Source: JAMXLO01 sp963850535
Lineage (GTDB): Bacteria; Pseudomonadota; Alphaproteobacteria; Acetobacterales; Acetobacteraceae
Length of the DNA stretch: 64,000 bases
Assembly (NCBI GenBank): GCA_963850535.1
Contig: CAWKMC010000036.1
Span: forward strand, 138,724-202,723
Direction of reading: 5' to 3'
Below, in pieces: positions 1 through 9,424 of this stretch; position 1 is the stretch's first letter; each line of letters begins with the position of its first letter. The notes below the pieces were generated by a model, which made no database searches, was not told the DNA's origin, and saw only the letters and a list, made by a program, of their open reading frames with translations. Made by a program: the position numbers and the translations under genes.

Positions 1-18
1 TCGGTTTGGCCAAGGCGT

Positions 19-556
19 TCAGTTGCGGTTGGCGGTCAGCATCGCCTGGCCGCCGCCTCGTCCTTCACCGTGCTGACCAGCAACAGCCAACCCCTGCTCG
101 CCCTGGGATGCAGTGTATTCGCGGTGCTTCAGCAGCCTTTCCTCCGCATCGCGCTTTGCCGTCGTCACCTTGAAGGTGATCTTGGCGTCGTTCATGTCCT
201 GCTCGAGGTCGCTGATGGTGCACGTGCCGCTCGCAATTTGGGCGACCACCGAGCAGGAGCCGCCGTCCTCTGACACCAGGACGAATTTGCCGTCCTTGTT
301 CGAGGCATCGAACACGATGCCGGGCAGACCATAGAGGAATCGATCCCGGACCGCCGGCCGGCAACTCGGGCAAGGCCGGTCTTCCGGGCCCAATCGCGCA
401 GGCCATCCTTGTCGCCGGCGAACTGCATGCAGCTCTGCATGAACAGGCCGGCCACCTGTTCGGCAGCTTTGTCCAGTTGGTTGCTGGCGCGGCGATTGCG
501 GCGCACCTGCACTGAACCCGGCGAGTTGCGGCAACGATGAACCAGCCAACCCGCAT
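19..556 (-). CDS. NMCC_0638-like hypothetical protein, frame broken
   Basis: Function unknown. On the minus strand recognisable protein sequence is spread over different frames. Around 490-390 it reads AAEQVAGLFMQSCMQFAG, and after a shift near 340-370 it continues with LPGIVFDASNKDGKFVLVSE and DLEQDMNDAKITFK down to about 130. Near 115-65 a third frame reads GWLLLVSTVKDEAA, so one or two further shifts are likely before the stop at 19. The FMQSC...DASN..GKFV..SEDGG pattern resembles a small family of putatively secreted proteins annotated NMCC_0638-like (recalled, not searched). The start is uncertain: the ATG at 556 gives a hydrophobic MRVGWFIVAA beginning, compatible with a poor signal peptide. 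It lies 36 bp downstream of mlaF on the same strand. Confidence 0.5.
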
Positions 557-592
557 CGCGGCATACTACGCCGAGTCATTGTCGCATGTCGT

Positions 593-1358
593 CTAGCGGC
601 GCAGTTCCATTTGGATCGGCCCCTCGCGACGGCCATGGGTGAACTGGTCGACCATCGGATTGCCGCTGTCCATCAGATCGCTCGCAGGGCCGCTCCAGAC
701 GATCCGCCCGCGATGGATCATGGCGGCGGCGTCGCCGATGCGGCGGGCGCTGGCGATGTCGTGGGTGATGGCCACCGCGGTGCTGCCGAGCTGCTTTACG
801 CAGTCACCACCAGGTCGTCGATCACCGCGCCCATGATCGGGTCGAGGCCGGTGGTCGGCTCGTCGAAGAACATGATGTCGGGCTGCGCGGCGATGGCGCG
901 GGCAAGCGCCACGCGCTTCTGCATGCCGCCGGAGAGTTCCGCCGGGTAGAGATCGCCCACGCTGGCGGCGAGGCCGACCTGGGCGAGGAAGTCAGCCGCC
1001 TTCTTCGGGCCTTCCGAGCGGGAGGCCTGCGCTGGGCGAGCAGGCCGAACACGACGTTCTCCCAGACCGGCAGGCTGTCGAACAGCGCGCCGTTCTGGAA
1101 CAGCATGCCGATACGGGAACGGATCGCCTCCTGTTCGCGGCGGGGGAGCGGGAGGATGTCGGTGCCATCGATCTCGATGCTGCCCGAGTCGGGTTCCAGA
1201 AGGCCAAGGATGCATTTCAGCAGGACTGACTTGCCGGTACCCGAGCCGCCGATCACCACCATCGAGGTACCAGGCATGATGTCGAGATCGATGCCGTCGA
1301 GCACGAGTTTCTCGCCGAAGGACTTGCGGACGTTGCGCAGGCGGATCTTAGGCGTCAT
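593..1358 (-). CDS. mlaF: MlaF-type ABC transporter ATP-binding protein, frame broken
   Basis: ATPase subunit of the Mla (Ttg2/Mkl) phospholipid transport system, cytoplasmic, partner of the MlaE permease encoded just upstream. The Walker A motif is GGSGTGKS near residue 40. After a shift near 1025 the sequence continues GPKKAADFLAQVGLAAS with the signature LSGGMQKRVALARA and Walker B DIMFFDEPTTGLDP. A second shift near 798 leads into the H-loop AITHDIASARRIGD and the C-terminus. Together this is about 254 residues, the usual size. Both shifts are single bases at positions where family identity is continuous across the break, so a sequence error is likely. It follows mlaE by 39 bp; MlaD, MlaC and MlaB are not in the window. 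Confidence 0.88.
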
Positions 1359-1397
1359 GTGACGCTGGATCAGTCAGCGGAGCACCCAAAGGATCCA

Positions 1398-2183
1398 TCA
1401 TCGCGCGAAGAACATCTCGGTCAGCACATAGTCGAAGGCGAGAATCAGAATGGAGGCGCTGACCACAGCCGCCGTTGTCGCAGCGCCGACGCCTTCGGCA
1501 CCGCCACGGCTGTTGTAGCCCTGATAGCAGCCCATCAGCGTGATCAGGAACCCGAACACAGCGGCCTTCACCAAACCCGAGGTCACATCCATCGTCTGCA
1601 TGAAGTCCAGCGTGTTTCGCAAATAGGTGCCGACGTTGAAGCCCAACTTCAGCGTCGACACGATAAAGCCGCCAAGCACGCCCAGTATATCGGCGACCAC
1701 GACAAGCATTGGTAACGCGATAATACCGGCCAATAGGCGAGGTGCGACCAGGTACTTCATCGGATTGGTCGAGAGCGTCGAGAGGGCGTCGATCTGGTCG
1801 GTCACTCGCATGGTGCCGATTTCGGCAGCCATCGCAGCACCGATGCGGCCGGCCACCATGAGACCTGCGAGTACCGGGCCGAGCTCACGGGTGATCGACA
1901 GCACGACGACGTTCGCGATTGCGCTCTCAGCAGAGAATCGCGCGAAGCCGGTATACGACTGCAACGCCAGAACCATTCCGGTGAAGACCGCGGTGAGTGC
2001 GACGACGGGCAGACTGAAATAGCCGATCTCCACCAGTGCGCGACCAAATAGCCGCCCGTACCACGGCGGCCGGACCAGATGCGACAGGCCGATCCCGGCG
2101 AACACCGCCAGCGAACCGGCAAACCGACACGCGCCAACGACGCCCCGCCCGATGGCGGCCAGACTGTCCAGGATCAGGTTCAC
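1398..2183 (-). CDS. mlaE: MlaE family lipid ABC transporter permease
   Basis: Inner-membrane permease of the Mla retrograde phospholipid transporter, 261 residues, intact. It shows the MlaE layout: an amphipathic N-terminus, several long hydrophobic segments, the conserved ELGPVLAGLMVAGRIGAAMA block around residues 115-135 and the EIGTMRVTDQIDAL coupling region just after it. The ATG at 2183 overlaps the alr stop codon in an ATGA arrangement, so translation is probably coupled to alr. Its ATPase partner follows 39 bp downstream. Confidence 0.93.
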   Translation of the reverse strand: MNLILDSLAAIGRGVVGACRFAGSLAVFAGIGLSHLVRPPWYGRLFGRALVEIGYFSLPVVALTAVFTGMVLALQSYTGFARFSAESAIANVVVLSITRELGPVLAGLMVAGRIGAAMAAEIGTMRVTDQIDALSTLSTNPMKYLVAPRLLAGIIALPMLVVVADILGVLGGFIVSTLKLGFNVGTYLRNTLDFMQTMDVTSGLVKAAVFGFLITLMGCYQGYNSRGGAEGVGAATTAAVVSASILILAFDYVLTEMFFAR

Positions 2184-3275
2184 GCGGACTTGTAGATCCG
2201 ATGGAACCGACGGCCCAGCGACGTCAGTATCTCATACCCATTGGTGCCGGCCACGGCGGCAAGGTCGTCCGGGGTCTGTGCAGGGCCGATAATCTCCAGC
2301 CAGGTCCCGGGGACGACACCCGGGGCCGTGGTCACGTCGAACGTGGTCAGGTCCATGGACACACGCCCTACCAGCGGGACGGGAGTGCCGTCAAAGAGAG
2401 CGTGGCCGCGATTGGACAAGCTGCGATGCAGCCCATCGGCGTATCCAATCGCCGCAGTGGCGATTCGGCGACGAACCCGGCGCCTGCCAGGTGGCATTGT
2501 AGCCGACCGTGTGGCACGTGCCGATTTCGCGCACCGCCACGACCCGGGCAGTCAACCGTACGGGCAAAGTCATCGGGTTGACCACACGCGGGTTAGGATT
2601 GATGCCGTAGAGAGCTGCACCCGGGCGTGCCAGGTCGAAGGCGAAACGCGGCCCCAGGAACATGCCGGACGAATTGAGCATACTGCGGGGCGCCCGTGGC
2701 AGTCCGGCGCAAGCATCGTCGAAGCGCTTAAGCTGCACCTTGTTCAGCGGATCGTCCTGGATCTCGGACGATACCAGGTGCGTCATGATGTAGCTGAGTG
2801 TGAAACCTCTCAGGCGCGAATGGTCCTGCTGCAGCACTGTGAGTTCGTGCTGGTCAAGACCAAGCCGCGACATACCGGTATCGACATGGAGGATAGCCGG
2901 CAGTTGGCGACTGAGCGCCCGTGCCGTGACGATCCACGCTTCGATCTCTGCCAGCGAGCCAAGGACCGGCACAACGTTATGACTGAGGTAGTCGCGCTCG
3001 CTTCCGGGTATCAGGCCACCTAGCACGGCAACCATCGCCTCGGGCACCGCGCTCCGTATCTCGATCGCTTCGTCGAGCAGGGCAACGAAGAAGTGCCGAC
3101 AGCCCGCGGCATACAAGGCCTGCGCGACGGGAAGCGCACCTAGACCGTAGCCGTCGGCCTTGACGACGCCGGCAACCGGCCCCGACGGATGCATTGCACA
3201 CAACAGGCGCCAATTGGCGACGACGGCAGCGAGGTCGATCTCGAGTATTGCCCCGGCGCGCTCAGCCTTCGACAT
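2180..3275 (-). CDS. alr: Alanine racemase, frame broken
   Basis: PLP-dependent interconversion of L- and D-alanine for peptidoglycan. The N-terminal part has the PLP lysine in VVKADGYGLGA (Lys39). The TIM-barrel continues through HVDTGMSRLGL and the RPGAALYGINP motif. A one-base shift near 2480 separates it from the C-terminal beta domain, which starts AAIGYADGLHRSL with the second catalytic base (Tyr of GYADG) and carries GRVSMDLTTFDVT. The joined length of about 365 residues is normal for the family. The start at 3275 lies 14 bp inside the corrected end of dnaB, and the stop overlaps the mlaE start, so dnaB-alr-mlaE-mlaF looks like one transcript. The break in an essential gene suggests sequencing error. 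Confidence 0.9.
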
Positions 3276-4772
3276 GCGCTGAATGCACGCGGTCGAGGTC
3301 GGCGAATCGGGTGAACTCCGAACTCGAAGAACAGCTGGATCGTCCCGGTCGGACCATGGCGCTGCTTGGCGATGATCAGGTCCGCCTGGTTATGCACACG
3401 CTCCATCTGGCGGTGCCATTCATCCATTGCAGCCTGAAATTTCTCCTCGTTGTCGAACGCTGCCAGCTTCGGCATTCGCTGCTCAAGGTAGTATTCGTCG
3501 CGATAGATGAACATCACCACATCGGCGTCCTGCTCGATCGTGCCCGATTCGCGCAGGTCTGCCAGCTGCGGGCGTTTGTCCTCGCGACTCTCGACCGCGC
3601 GCGACAGCTGCGAAAGAGCGAGCACCGGGACGTCCAATTCCTTGGCGATCGCCTTCAGACCCTGTGTCAGCTGGCCGATCTCGAGCACGCGGCTTTCGGG
3701 CCTGGTGCCGGCAGCCGGCCGCATGAGCTGCAGGTAGTCAACAACGATCAGGGCGAGGCCCTTGGTCCGTTTCAGCCGCCGCGCGCGTGTGCGCAGCGCC
3801 GACAATGTGATCGCCGGCGTGTCATCGATCTCGATCGGCAACGAGGCGATCTCGCGCGAGACCTGCACGAACTTGTCGAAGTCGCGCTGGCTGATGTCGC
3901 CGCGACGAATACGATCGCTGGAGACCTGCGCTTCCTCACTCAACAACCGGGTCGCGAGCTGCTCGGCGCTCATTTCAAGAGAAAAGATGCCGATCGCGCG
4001 CTTGGCGGTCGCGTTCTGATCAGTGGTCTGCGCCTCGGCGATCAGCGCCTTGGCCGCACCAAAGGCGATCGCCGTGGCAAGCGAGGTCTTGCCCATGCCG
4101 GGCCGCCCAGCGAGCACGACAAGGTCCGAACCATGCAGGCCGCCCATCTTGGCATCGAGATCGCGCAGGCCGGTGGTCAGGCCAGAGACGTGGCCAGTAC
4201 CGGTTGAAGGCGCGTTCGGCCCCTTGGATTGCTGCGGTCAGTGCCCGGTCGAAGGTCATGAACCCGCCGCCGGCGGCGCCGTCGGTGGCAAGCTGGAACA
4301 GAGAGTGTTCGGCCGCCTCGATCTGCAGCGCTCCGTCCAATGCAGCTTCGGCACCGAACGCGTTGTTGACGACGGTCTCGCCGATGTCGATTAGCTGCCG
4401 ACGCAGCCAGGCGTCGTGAATGGCGCGGCCGTATTCGCCGGCGTTGATGATGCCCACCATCGCCGTGAGCAACTGAGCCAGGTAGGCTGTGCCGCCGACC
4501 TCCTCCAAGATTCCGGAATGCTCGAACTCCGCCTTGAGCGTGACGGCGTCGGCAAGCTGGCCGGCCTCGATGCGACGCGCAATTGCCTGATAGATGCGGC
4601 TGTGGATCGGGTCCGCGAAGTGGTCTGGTGAGAGGAACTCCGAGACCCGTTCGTAGGCGCGGTTGTTGGCAAGCAATGCGCCGAGAAGCGCCTGCTCCGC
4701 CTGAACGTTCGACGGCGGCAGACGCTGGGATAGGCCGAGGAGTGGCGAATCGATGGTGTTCACTGCCTGCAC
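3262..4772 (-). CDS. dnaB: Replicative DNA helicase DnaB, frame broken twice
   Basis: Hexameric 5'-3' helicase of the replication fork. The N-terminal domain (residues about 15-170, beginning RLPPSNVQAEQALLGALL) binds primase. After a shift near 4197 the RecA-like domain follows: TTGLRDLDAKMGGLHGSD, Walker A GRPGMGKTSL, the IFSLEMSAEQLATRL motif, Walker B LIVVDYLQLM and the ESGTIEQDADVV / IIAKQRHGPTG motifs. A second shift near 3312 restores the standard end SEFTRFADLDRVHSAHVEG, with a TGA at 3262-3264. The corrected length is about 502 residues, as expected. Without the second correction the frame runs on into alr, which is spurious. The start ATG at 4772 faces fkbM across an 81-bp divergent spacer. 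Confidence 0.92.
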
Positions 4773-4853
4773 AGCATAGGCTCTTACGCAGCAAATAGGC
4801 AGCGCTCTGATGATCTGGATAACGGGGATATCGGGGACGAAACTGGCATCGGC
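4773..4853. promoter_or_regulatory. Divergent spacer between dnaB and the fkbM-like gene
   Basis: This 81-bp gap separates the divergent starts of dnaB (minus) and the FkbM-family gene (plus) and must hold at least the dnaB promoter. I could not pick convincing -35/-10 boxes. It ends in an alternating GCATGC run that merges into the start of the plus-strand gene. Confidence 0.4.
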
Positions 4854-5762
4854 ATGCGCATGCGCATGAAGTTCGATCAGTTCCGATTTGCGGAGCCAGC
4901 GCTGTCGCTGATCGTCAACCGGCAGAAGATGTCGCTGTTTCGCTGGCTGACCAGGAGGGTTCCCCCGCTATTCCTGTGCGGTGGCGACGTGATGACCGCC
5001 GGCCCCATGGTCACCGGATATCACGAGCCGGACGTACTGAGCGTGCTCGCTTTCCTCGCTCGGTCCGGCTTCGATCGGGCACTGATCGACGTGGGGGCCA
5101 ATATCGGTCTGATGACCTATCATTGCCGAACACTGTTCGGAATGTTTCACTGCTTCGAACCGAATCCGCGGGTGTTCAACGTGCTGACAGCGAATTTGGC
5201 CGGGGTATTTGGCCCGGAGCTGCATCTGCACAATTTCGGTCTCGGCGAGCAGGACGAGACTTCGGTGCTCTCGATTCCGCACCGCAACCAGGGTGGGGCA
5301 TTCATCGCCGGCAAGTCCAATGCCTATAGCGACGATGTACTGTCGGATGCAAAACGCGTCCTCGATGGTGTGTCGCGGACTGAAGTCGAGGTTCGGCGAG
5401 GCAGGCGAATTTTCGAGGAACTGTTTGCCGAAATGCCGGACGGCGGGTTCGTCGTGAAGATGGATACGGAAGGATTCGAGCAGACGATCCTGCGTGAGAT
5501 TGCCGCTGCGAAACCGCCGGCTGCTCGCATCGCGGTGGTGTTCGAAAACCTGCAGCCGGAGTTTGATGCACGGGCCTTCATGCGAGATGCAATGGGAGCG
5601 ACAGGACTTGTCTTGAAGCTTGCCGACAATCTTGACGCGATGCGGTCACGCATCGGCAAAGAGGTTACCAAAATCACTCGGGGCAAAGTGTTCCGGCTGA
5701 CGGATCAACCGGCGGATTGGGTCGGTACAGTCGTCCTTGTTCTCGAAAACGCGTCGACTTGA
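4854..5762 (+). CDS. FkbM family SAM-dependent methyltransferase
   Basis: Predicted class I SAM-dependent methyltransferase of the FkbM family, which O-methylates sugars or secondary metabolites; the substrate here is unknown. Family marks are LIDVGANIGLMTYHC (SAM-binding motif I, around residue 80), HCFEPNPRVFNVL (motif II acidic residue), and VVKMDTEGFEQTIL near residue 200. The length of 302 residues is normal. The start is ambiguous because three in-frame ATG codons occur in a row (4854, 4860, 4866) inside a GCATGC repeat. The 3' end overlaps the convergent cyclopropane synthase gene by 58 bp. Confidence 0.85.
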   Translation: MRMRMKFDQFRFAEPALSLIVNRQKMSLFRWLTRRVPPLFLCGGDVMTAGPMVTGYHEPDVLSVLAFLARSGFDRALIDVGANIGLMTYHCRTLFGMFHCFEPNPRVFNVLTANLAGVFGPELHLHNFGLGEQDETSVLSIPHRNQGGAFIAGKSNAYSDDVLSDAKRVLDGVSRTEVEVRRGRRIFEELFAEMPDGGFVVKMDTEGFEQTILREIAAAKPPAARIAVVFENLQPEFDARAFMRDAMGATGLVLKLADNLDAMRSRIGKEVTKITRGKVFRLTDQPADWVGTVVLVLENAST

Positions 5763-6974
5763 CGCTCAGAGTCAGTGATGTAGTCGCGCGTCAGGGGAAC
5801 TGCCGTCTGTTGATGCGCGAACTGGATCTGGAAGACAATATGGCCTTCCCGGCGGAAGGCGATCTCGGCGCCGCAAAGGTAGAACTCGAACATGCGGCAG
5901 AAGCGCTCATCGTATAGCGAAGCGATGGCATCGCGCTTGGCGGTGAAGTTGCGGCGCCAGTTGCGCAACGTCTCAGCGTAGTGCAGTCGCAATATCTCGA
6001 TGTCGGTGACAAACAAGCCGTGTTGCTCGATGCGCGGCACGACCTCGGACAACGCTGGACAGTAGCCGCCGGGGAAGATGTACTTGGCGATCCATGGGTT
6101 GGTGAAGCCTGGGCCGTCGCTGCGGCCGATCGCATGCAGCAGTGCCACGCCATCAGGTTGCAGACAGCGCGCCACTGTGTCGAAAAACTCGCGATAGTGA
6201 CCCACCCCAACATGCTCGAACATGCCAACCGAGACGATGCGATCGAATTTGCGATCGATGGCGCGGTAGTCGAGGAGTTCGAATGTGACGCGGTCCGCCA
6301 GCCCTTCGGTCGTGGCGCGTGCGCGTGCTTCGCTCAGCTGTTCCGCTGATAGCGTCACACCCGTTACGCGGGCGCCATAATCGCGCGCCAATGTGAGCGC
6401 CAAGCCGCCCCAGCCCGAACCGATGTCGAGTACCTGTCAGACCCGGGCGGTCCAGGCACAGCTTGGCTGCGATGTGCCGCTTTTTGGCGATCTGCGCCTC
6501 GTCTAGCGTCTCGTCCCCGCGCGGGAAATAGGCGCAGGAGTATTGGCGATCGCGATCGAGGAACAGGCTGTACAGGCGACCATTCAGGTCATAGTGATGT
6601 GCCACGTTTCGCTGCGCGCGACGCGCCGGGTTGTATTGGTCAATTCGACGCCTCAGGCGCGCGAGCGCTGCGCATACCCGGGCGATGGGATGGCCGCTGC
6701 CGTTGGCCATGCGGTTCAGCATCAGCAAATCGAGCGTCTGGTAGATGCCGCCGTCACCGGGGACGAGGCCACCATCCATGTAGGCCTCACCGACGTGCAG
6801 CGCTGGATTGACCATAAGGCGGCGAACTGCGTCGGAATCGCGCAAAGCGATGGATGCTTCCGGGCCTGAACCGGGCGGCCCAGCGTAGTTCGTCACGCGT
6901 CCGCCCGGCCAATGGACGGTCAGACGGCCAAGAGTGATGAAACGCCTCAGGATGGCGTCAAGGGCTGCCTGCAT
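5705..6974 (-). CDS. cfa: Cyclopropane-fatty-acyl-phospholipid synthase family protein, frame broken
   Basis: SAM-dependent enzyme that adds a methylene bridge to unsaturated phospholipid acyl chains. The N-terminal part carries the family's LGEAYMDG-like motif (VGEAYMDGGL) and NVAHHYDLNGRLYSLFLD with the following YSCAYFPRGDETL. A one-base shift near 6436 splits the SAM site; the next frame resumes VLDIGSGWGGLALTLARDYG, then VTGVTLSAEQLSEARARA and IVSVGMFEHVGVGHY. The corrected length is about 422 residues, standard for the family. I prefer the ATG at 6974 (MQAALDAILRRF) over a TTG 21 bp upstream. It starts 58 bp after the fabF stop on the same strand, so it may be the last gene of the fab operon. 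Its end overlaps the FkbM gene tail to tail. Confidence 0.88.
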
Positions 6975-7032
6975 GGAAGGGAAACATGGCCCCAAAATGC
7001 TGGTTTGGTCAAAACGCGGCGACTAGCTTTTC

Positions 7033-8292
7033 TCAAACGCTACGGAAGATAATCGAAGCATTTGTGCCGCCGAATCCGAAGCTATTGGACAGAGCGCAGT
7101 CGATCTTTCGCTCCTGTGCTGTATTGGCAACACGGTCGATCACGCTATTCCAACTCGGCTCCTCGAGATTGAGTGTCGGCGGGGCCACCCCATCGCGTAT
7201 GGCCAGGATCGAAAAGATCGCCTCTACTGCACCCGCTGCGCCGAGAAGATGCCCGATAGCGGATTTCGTGGACGACATCGCCAGCCCATTGGCCGCATCA
7301 CCAAACACATTCTCCACCGCCTCGAGCTCAAGATCATCGCCGAGAGGCGTGGAGGTCCCGTGCGCGTTCACGTACTGGATCTGCTCGGACGCAACCCTGC
7401 CATTGCGCAGAGCAGCGCGCATCGAGCGGACCGCACCATTATGACCTTCGGCGGGTGCCGTGATGTGATAGGCGTCGCCGGACATTCCGTATCCAGCGAC
7501 CTCGGCGTAGATCTTCGCCCCACGTTGCCGGGCATGTTCGTACTCTTCCAGGATCAATATGCCGGCACCTTCCCCCATGACGAAGCCGTCGCGGTCCCGA
7601 TCCCAAGGGCGTGACGCCTTGGCGGGTCGGTCGTTGAAACCGGTGGAAAGTGCGCGTGACGCGCAGAACCCGGCAATGCCCAGTTCGCACACCGCAGCTT
7701 CGGCGCCGCCAGCGACCATCACGTCGGCATCGCCCCACATGATCAGGCGGGCAGCATCGCCAAGAGCGTGAACGCCCGTGGCGCAGGCAGTGACGGCCGA
7801 GTGGTTCGGGCCTTTGAAGCCATATTTGATCGAAACGTGTCCGGACGCGAGATTGATCAAGGCGGAGGGAATGAAGAACGGCGACAGTCGGCGTGCGCGA
7901 CCCTCGTACACCTGAATGGAAGCATCATAGATGGTTTGCAGTCCGCCAATCCCGGAGCCTATCATGACACCGGTCGCGCATTTTTCGTCCTCGCTCTCTG
8001 GCGCCCAGCCGGAGTCTTCGACTGCCTCTGCTGCGGCAACCAGGGCGAGATGAATAAATCGGTCCATCTTCTTAAGGTCCTTGACCGGGATCCATTCAGA
8101 CAAATCCAAGCGGTGCTCGGACTTCACGCCGGCCGGCACCTGACCGGCCACTTTGCAGGGCAGATCCTTCGTGTCGAACGCCTGAATTGCCCCAACGCCC
8201 GATTCGGCATTGATCAGCCGCTGCCAGACAAGCTCGACCCCGAGTCCCAGGGGACAGGCCATGCCCATGCCTGTCACCACCACACGCCGCAT
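7033..8292 (-). CDS. fabF: Beta-ketoacyl-ACP synthase II (FabF)
   Basis: Elongating condensing enzyme of type II fatty acid synthesis, adding malonyl-ACP units, cytoplasmic. Intact, 419 residues. Begins with the thiolase-fold strand RRVVVTGMGMACPLG. The active-site Cys is in VTACATGVHALGDA near residue 170. The two catalytic histidines are in NAHGTSTPLGD and in KSAIGHLLGAAGAVE (with the conserved Lys). It sits 28 bp after acpP in the order fabD-fabG-acpP-fabF typical of proteobacteria. Confidence 0.96.
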   Translation of the reverse strand: MRRVVVTGMGMACPLGLGVELVWQRLINAESGVGAIQAFDTKDLPCKVAGQVPAGVKSEHRLDLSEWIPVKDLKKMDRFIHLALVAAAEAVEDSGWAPESEDEKCATGVMIGSGIGGLQTIYDASIQVYEGRARRLSPFFIPSALINLASGHVSIKYGFKGPNHSAVTACATGVHALGDAARLIMWGDADVMVAGGAEAAVCELGIAGFCASRALSTGFNDRPAKASRPWDRDRDGFVMGEGAGILILEEYEHARQRGAKIYAEVAGYGMSGDAYHITAPAEGHNGAVRSMRAALRNGRVASEQIQYVNAHGTSTPLGDDLELEAVENVFGDAANGLAMSSTKSAIGHLLGAAGAVEAIFSILAIRDGVAPPTLNLEEPSWNSVIDRVANTAQERKIDCALSNSFGFGGTNASIIFRSV

Positions 8293-8320
8293 ATTCCAGA
8301 GTCCTCCCGATCGGGACCGC

Positions 8321-8560
8321 TCAGGCGGCCTTTTGCTTTTCGATGTATTCGATGGCGTCCTTCACCGTGCTGATCTTCTCGGCAGCGTCCTCGGGAATTT
8401 CGACGCCAAACGCCTCCTCGAAAGCCATAACCAGTTCGACAGTGTCCAGGCTGTCGGCGCCAAGATCGTCGATGAACGAGGCTTCCGGCGTGACCTTGGC
8501 TTCCTCCACTCCGAGGTGCTCGACCACAATTTTTTTCACCTTATCTGCGATCTCGCTCAT
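8321..8560 (-). CDS. acpP: Acyl carrier protein
   Basis: 79-residue acidic carrier protein for acyl chains in fatty acid synthesis. The phosphopantetheine attachment serine lies in DLGADSLDTVELVMAFEE, the near-invariant ACP motif. The start is supported by an AGGAGG ribosome site just upstream on the minus strand (around 8574). A 120-bp gap separates it from fabG, longer than the other gaps of the cluster, so acpP may have its own promoter, as is common for this highly expressed gene. Confidence 0.97.
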   Translation of the reverse strand: MSEIADKVKKIVVEHLGVEEAKVTPEASFIDDLGADSLDTVELVMAFEEAFGVEIPEDAAEKISTVKDAIEYIEKQKAA

Positions 8561-8680
8561 CGGTCCTGCAACTCCTCCTATGGGCGCCCGGGGGCTGTGT
8601 TACCGCGGCTGCCCGCGCCGGACGAAGCTTTTGGGCGCTTAGCATGGTTTCCGCGGGCGCGCCAACCAACCCCCGCCCAC

Positions 8681-9424
8681 TCAAATCATGGCCATTCCGC
8701 CATTGATATGCAGTGTTGCGCCGGTGACCCAACCGGCCTCGTCGGAGGCCAGGTAGGCGACGGCAGCCGCGACATCCTCAGCGCTGCCGACCCTCCCCAA
8801 CGGGATCGACTCGACCAGCTTGGCTCGCTGCTGCTCCGATAACCGCGCTGTCATCGACGTGGCTATCAGCCCGGGCGCCACGGCGTTCACCGTCACGCCG
8901 CGCGAGGCAACTTCCTGGGCCAGCGCCTTGGTCATACCGATCAGACCGGCCTTGGCAGCGGAGTAATTGGCCTGACCAGCGTTGCCTGTTACGCCGACAA
9001 TCGACGAAATGTTGATGATGCGTCCGGCGCGACGCCGCAGCATCCCACGCAACGCCGCCCGTGCCAGGCGAAACGGCGCGGACAGGTCCACGTCCATGAC
9101 CGACTGCCAATCTTCATCGCGCATGCGAAGCGCGAGCATATCGCGCGTCATGCCGGCGTTGTTGACCAGGATGGCCAACGGGCCGGCCGCCTGCTCGGCC
9201 GCCTCAACCAGCGCGTCGGGCTCGGCGGCGTCGCGCAGATCGCCGGGACAGATGAAACTTCGCTGACCAAGATGGGCAGCCACCGATTCGAGCGCGTCAC
9301 GCCGCGTGCCGGAGAGAGCCACGATCGCGCCTTGGGCGTGCAGCGTCGTGGCAATGGAAGCGCCGATTCCTCCAGAGGCGCCGGTGATCAGCGCAACCTT
9401 TCCATCGAGCCGGAACATCGTCAA
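8681..9424 (-). CDS. fabG: 3-oxoacyl-ACP reductase FabG
   Basis: NADPH-dependent reductase of the fatty acid elongation cycle, 247 residues, classical SDR. It has the glycine-rich ALITGASGGIGASIA cofactor motif, LVNNAGMTRD, the catalytic Ser in NISSIVGVTGNAGQ, and the YxxxK pair in ANYSAAKAGLIG. The C-terminus LHINGGMAMI is typical of FabG. The ATG overlaps the fabD stop (ATGA), so the two are probably translationally coupled. Confidence 0.96.
   Translation of the reverse strand: MTMFRLDGKVALITGASGGIGASIATTLHAQGAIVALSGTRRDALESVAAHLGQRSFICPGDLRDAAEPDALVEAAEQAAGPLAILVNNAGMTRDMLALRMRDEDWQSVMDVDLSAPFRLARAALRGMLRRRAGRIINISSIVGVTGNAGQANYSAAKAGLIGMTKALAQEVASRGVTVNAVAPGLIATSMTARLSEQQRAKLVESIPLGRVGSAEDVAAAVAYLASDEAGWVTGATLHINGGMAMI

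Noticed and set aside
3140..3261. Extension of the DnaB frame beyond 3262 into alr
   Set aside because: The uncorrected frame reads through after a one-base shift near 3312; correcting it gives a normal DnaB C-terminus and stop at 3262.
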